Below, in pieces: positions 60,001 to 64,000 of a stretch of DNA of 64,000 nt. Origin of the DNA: Desulfobacteraceae bacterium (GTDB taxonomy: Bacteria; Desulfobacterota; Desulfobacteria; Desulfobacterales; Desulfosarcinaceae); contig JAMOUQ010000049.1 of NCBI GenBank assembly GCA_027068085.1, positions 1-64,000 on the forward strand. The letters are read 5' to 3'. The stretch's first letter is position 1. Every line of letters begins with the position of its first letter. Made by a program: the position numbers and the translations under genes. Under the pieces are notes generated by a model. The model was not told the origin of the DNA. It ran no database searches and saw nothing but the letters and a program-made list of their open reading frames with translations.

Positions 60001-63000
60001 CCTTTCCCCGGAAGCCCTGGAAAGGATTCGCGCAACGGTCGAAGCGGCCCTGGAAAAGATCAAGGCCGATTTTTGACCGGCAACCGCGGGGAAAGGACCA
60101 GTTGACTTGACCAGGGTTGCCACCGGCCGGATTTTCGGCACCTTGTTTTTCTCTCTCCTGGCCACCATCACCGGTGTGGGGATCGTGGTGCCCCTGCTGC
60201 CGGTCTATGCCGGCAGGCTGGGGGCCGGCGGCTTTACCATCGGCCTGATCTTCGGGGCCTTTTCCCTGTCCCGTTCGTTTCTCCTGCCCCTTTTCGGCCG
60301 GCTCTCGGACAAAAAGGGGCGCAAGCCCTTCATCGTTGCCGGCCTGCTGGCCTACGGCCTGGTCTCGGTGGCCTTCATGCTCTCTTCCACGGTGAACCAG
60401 CTCATAGCCGTCCGTTTCGTTCAGGGGGCCGCCTCGGCCATGATCATGCCCGTGGTCCAGGCCTACATCGGGGACATCGCCCCGGCCGGCAAGGAAGGCC
60501 GCTACATGGGCCTTTTCAATGTTTCCCTGTTTTGCGGCCTTTCCCTGGGACCGGTGCTGGGCGGGATGATAAACGACCGTTTCAGCCTCCAGGCGGCCTT
60601 TGCCGCCATGGGCCTGCTGGCCCTGGCAGGCTGCGGGCTGAGCTTTTTCTGCCTGCCGCCTGTCGCCAGCGAGGCCGGCAGGTTGAGGCAGGCGGCTTCC
60701 TGGAGCTGGCGGCGGATAATCAGGGACAAGACCATCGCCGGCCTTTTCGTCTACCGCTTCATGTATACCGCCTGTATCGGCGTGATCTGGGGTTTTTTGC
60801 CGGTGCTGGCCGATACCCGTTTTCACCTGTCCAGTTCCCGCATCGGGGTGCTGGTGATGCTGGGGGTGCTGGTGTCGGGTCTGATCCAGGCTCCCATGGG
60901 ATACGTGGCCGACCGGATAAACCGCAAGGGACTGATGGTGGCAGGCGGTCTGGTGGTTACGCTGTCGCTGGCACTTTACGCCTGGGCCGACACCTGCCAG
61001 GTCCTGTTTGCGGCCAGCGTTCTTTTCGGCCTTGGCGGCGGGGCCGCCATGCCGGCCCTGATGGCCATTGCCACTTACAAGGGACAGCAATCGGCGGCCA
61101 TGGGGTCGGTCATGGCCGTCCTGACCGTGGCCCACAGCCTGGGGATGCTCTGCGGGGCCCTGATGGCCGGGGTGTTGATGGACTGGCTGAGCCTGAGTTA
61201 TGCCTTCGGCATGGGGGCGGTCATGATGGCCGCCGGAATCGTGGCCTTTGTCGTTTTGACGGCCAGAAGGCAGGTGCCGGTAGATACCCTGCCGTTTATC
61301 GACGGGTGAAAGGTTTTGTCATGCCGGTCTTTCGCCAGCAGCAGATCGTTGCCAACCTGAAGCGCCGGGCAAAGGTGCTGGCCGCCGTGCGCCGTTTCTT
61401 TGCCAAAGAGGGTTTCCTGGAAGTGGAAACACCCAACCGGATTCCGGCCCCGGCGCCCGAGGCCCATATCGAGGCCGAGCCTTCCGGAAGCTGGTACCTG
61501 CACACCTCTCCCGAGCTTTGCATGAAAAGGCTGCTGGCCGCCGGCTACGGCCGGATCTGGCAGCTTTGCAAGTGTTACCGCCGCAGCGAACGGGGCCGCC
61601 GTCATCTTCCGGAGATGACCCTGCTGGAATGGTATGCCGCCGGCTGGGATTACAATGCAATGATGGCCTCAACCCGCGACCTGGTGAGGGCCGTGATGGA
61701 TGATGCCTGCGGGGGCAGCCTGGTCTGCCGGGGACGGCGGATAGACCTGGAAGGTCCCTGGCAGGAGCTTACCGTGGCCGAGGCTTTCAGGCTCCACGCC
61801 GAAGTTTCCCCGGAGCAGGCCCTGGCAGACGGCCGTTTCGATGAGGTAATGGGCCTTGTCATCGAGCCCCGGCTGGGCTGGGAGCGACCCGTCTTCCTGA
61901 AGGATTACCCGGCCGAGCTGGCCTGCCTGGCCCGCCTGAAAAAAGACGATCCTGCCGTGGCCGAGCGTTTCGAGCTTTACATCGCCGGCCTGGAGCTTTG
62001 CAACGGTTTCAGCGAACTTACCGATGCCGCCGAGCAGCGCGAAAGATTTGCCGCCGAGCAGGAGGCCCGAAAGGCGGCCGGAAAAGCCGTCTATCCCCCG
62101 GCCGAGCCTTTTCTGCGGGCCCTGGAGGACATGCCGCCTGCGGCCGGCAACGCCCTGGGCATCGACCGCCTGGTGATGCTGGCCTGTGACGCCGACGCCA
62201 TCGACCAGGTGGTGGCCTTCGTTCCCGAAGAACTGTAAAATCCTGCCGGGCAGAATCACGCACGGCCCGGCCTCTGCCTGACCGGCCGTGGCTTTTGGCC
62301 TTGTTTCAGCGCCAGAACCCTGCCGCCCGGCGGATAGATTCGCGGGGTTTGAGGATTTCGAAATGCCGGCCGTCTTCCCGGTAACCGATCACCTTGGGCA
62401 CCTGGCGGCTGTTGTAGCGCGACCACATGCTCAAAGTATAGGCCCCGGCATCGTGAATTACCAGGTAATCGTCCCTGGCAACAGGCGGCAGCCAGATGCC
62501 TTTTCCCAGGATGTCGCCGGCAAAACACAGCGGCCCCGCCACCCTGTAAGGCACATGGTCCCGGCCGGACTTCAGGCTTCCGTCCGGAGCCAGGACACTT
62601 ATCTCGTGATGCCACTGATCGGCCCGGTAACACTTGCGCAGGAACATGTCGGCCCCCACATGGATCATGGCGATCTTTTCGTCCCGCAGATGCTTGACCG
62701 CTTCCACCCGGCTGGCCACCCAGCCGGCGTTGGCATGCACGTAGCGCCCGAACTCGGTTATGAGGATAAAACGGCCGTCGAAAAGTTCCGGGCAGCTTTG
62801 CTCCAGAAGGCGGGCATATCGTTTGACGGACGGTCCGGTCTCGTCGCGGCGGTAGGCGACCGGCAGCCCGCCGCCGATGTCGAAATACGATACCCGGCGG
62901 CCGGTGCGGGCCTCGATCTTTTTCACCAGCTCCAGGACGGCGGCCGTGCCCGCGACCATCATCTCCAGGCTGCAACCCTGGGAGCCGATGTGCAGGTGGA

Positions 63001-64000
63001 CTCCGGTCAGCCAGGGGTGGTCTTCAAAGGCCCGGATTATCTGCCGGTTTTCATCCCGGAGAGGGACACCGAACTTGGAGTCGGCGGTAGCCACGCTGGT
63101 ATCGGCTATGCTGCCACGGCCCACCTGGGGATTGATCCTGATGCCCACGGGACAGGGGGGCGGGCCGTCACCCAAAAGCCCTTTCATCATGCCGAGCTCT
63201 TCCCAGGAATCAAGATTGATGCTGACCCCGGCCCTGAGGGCGTAAAGCAGGTCGGCCTCGGTTTTTACCGGCGAATCGAAGACTATGCGCCCGGCCGGCA
63301 GGCCTGCTTCAAGGGCCATGAACAGCTCCGGGCAGGTGGCCGCTTCCAGACCGGCGCCCAGCCGGGCCAGCTTCTCCAGTATCCGTGCCAGGGGATTGGC
63401 CTTGACGGCCACCGCGTGCAGGGTGCCGGCCGGGAAAGCCTCCACCACTTGCCTGAACCTGTCTTCCAGAAAATCCAGGTCGTAGAAGATTGCCGCCGAA
63501 TCTTCGGGCTCCAGCAGGCCGGGCTGGCCAAGTGCCCGGGACAAGGTAGAGCTGATCTGTAGTTGGGTCAGTTGCTGTTTCATATTGTCAGGTTGAATGA
63601 AGTTGGGCGCTGAGGTTCTTTATCGTTTTTTCGTATTGCGGGTCAAACCCTATCCCGTCTTTGGGCGGATTGGCAACCGGCGGGCATGTCTAAAAATTAC
63701 AAATATGTCGTTACAACCGAAAAAAACAACCAAAATGTAAAATATTCCCCCGGACTTCTCCATCTCCCCATATGGTGACTGTATCTACAACAAGGTGAAA
63801 TAACTGTGGTTTATTGTATATTGGGTTAAGTGGTACAAAATATGCTCTTCCTGTGGTTCAAAACTGCAAGGAGGAAGAAGATGATCGCAGCGGAAAACCG
63901 CATTTCAAGGCAGCAGTACAAAGGGGAGTCGAAAGCTGAATCTTCGGCCGGCACCGTCTGGAAGGCCATGGGCCTGGCGGTGTTGTTCTGGGCCCTGGGG

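Overview
The window is a GC-rich bacterial chromosome segment, most likely from a strictly anaerobic member of the Desulfobacterota (former Deltaproteobacteria; perhaps Desulfobacterales). The evidence is gene content: a Cx2Cx8Cx5C-type hybrid cluster protein beside a Crp/Fnr regulator of HcpR type, a giant fused acyl-CoA dehydratase activase, split ADP-forming acyl-CoA synthetase subunits, pyruvate phosphate dikinase, a DUF3786 protein, a MoeA-PBP fusion and several radical SAM enzymes. I see no rRNA, tRNA, CRISPR array, transposase or phage gene. The placement is inference; no marker gene is present.

Layout. 1-7945 (minus): a tightly overlapping operon joining nonulosonic (sialic-like) acid synthesis (NeuB-like, NeuA fused to a HAD phosphatase) to two radical SAM enzymes, a TylF-type methyltransferase and a TPR/glycosyltransferase-like protein. 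It looks like a surface-glycan or glycoconjugate pathway and is the most unusual system here. 8206-20404: a CDP-alcohol phosphatidyltransferase, the 1456-residue activase, an alcohol dehydrogenase, a LOG-domain protein, AMMECR1, an exported FKBP isomerase and a cysteine-cluster protein. 20457-28240: pyruvate phosphate dikinase, a class-I amidotransferase-like hydrolase, lytic transglycosylase MltF and ADP-forming acyl-CoA synthetase. 28340-32392: an adenylate cyclase, a LysM/NodB-fold lipoprotein that seems to have lost its metal ligands, and a LysM/TPR lipoprotein. 32603-39165: fumarase with a zinc-ribbon tail, a rubrerythrin-like protein, then the divergent hcpR / hcp locus with a recognisable operator. 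39286-47722: ZIP transporter, a low-GC acquired methyltransferase, acetoacetyl-CoA synthetase, a radical SAM protein, and a hybrid histidine kinase with its own periplasmic binding protein. 47754-64000: a HisA of eukaryotic (HIS6) type, transketolase, two MoeA proteins, archease-RtcB RNA repair, UppP, phosphomannomutase, an MFS carrier, EpmA and a diaminopimelate-decarboxylase-family enzyme.

Metabolically the genes fit fermentative/respiratory anaerobic energy metabolism (PPDK, fumarase, ADP-forming acyl-CoA synthetase, transketolase, molybdenum cofactor insertion) with nitrosative-stress defence (Hcp/HcpR) and envelope building (UppP, phosphomannomutase, MltF, nonulosonate operon).

Two dispersed non-coding families stand out. 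One is a palindromic element of about 125 bp (52052-52177, 57456-57580, and a decayed half copy at 41001-41070) whose arms differ between copies yet stay perfectly complementary. The other is a short motif around AAACGCTC found in at least five intergenic spaces, always upstream of and co-oriented with the next gene. Neither is explained by the coding annotation.
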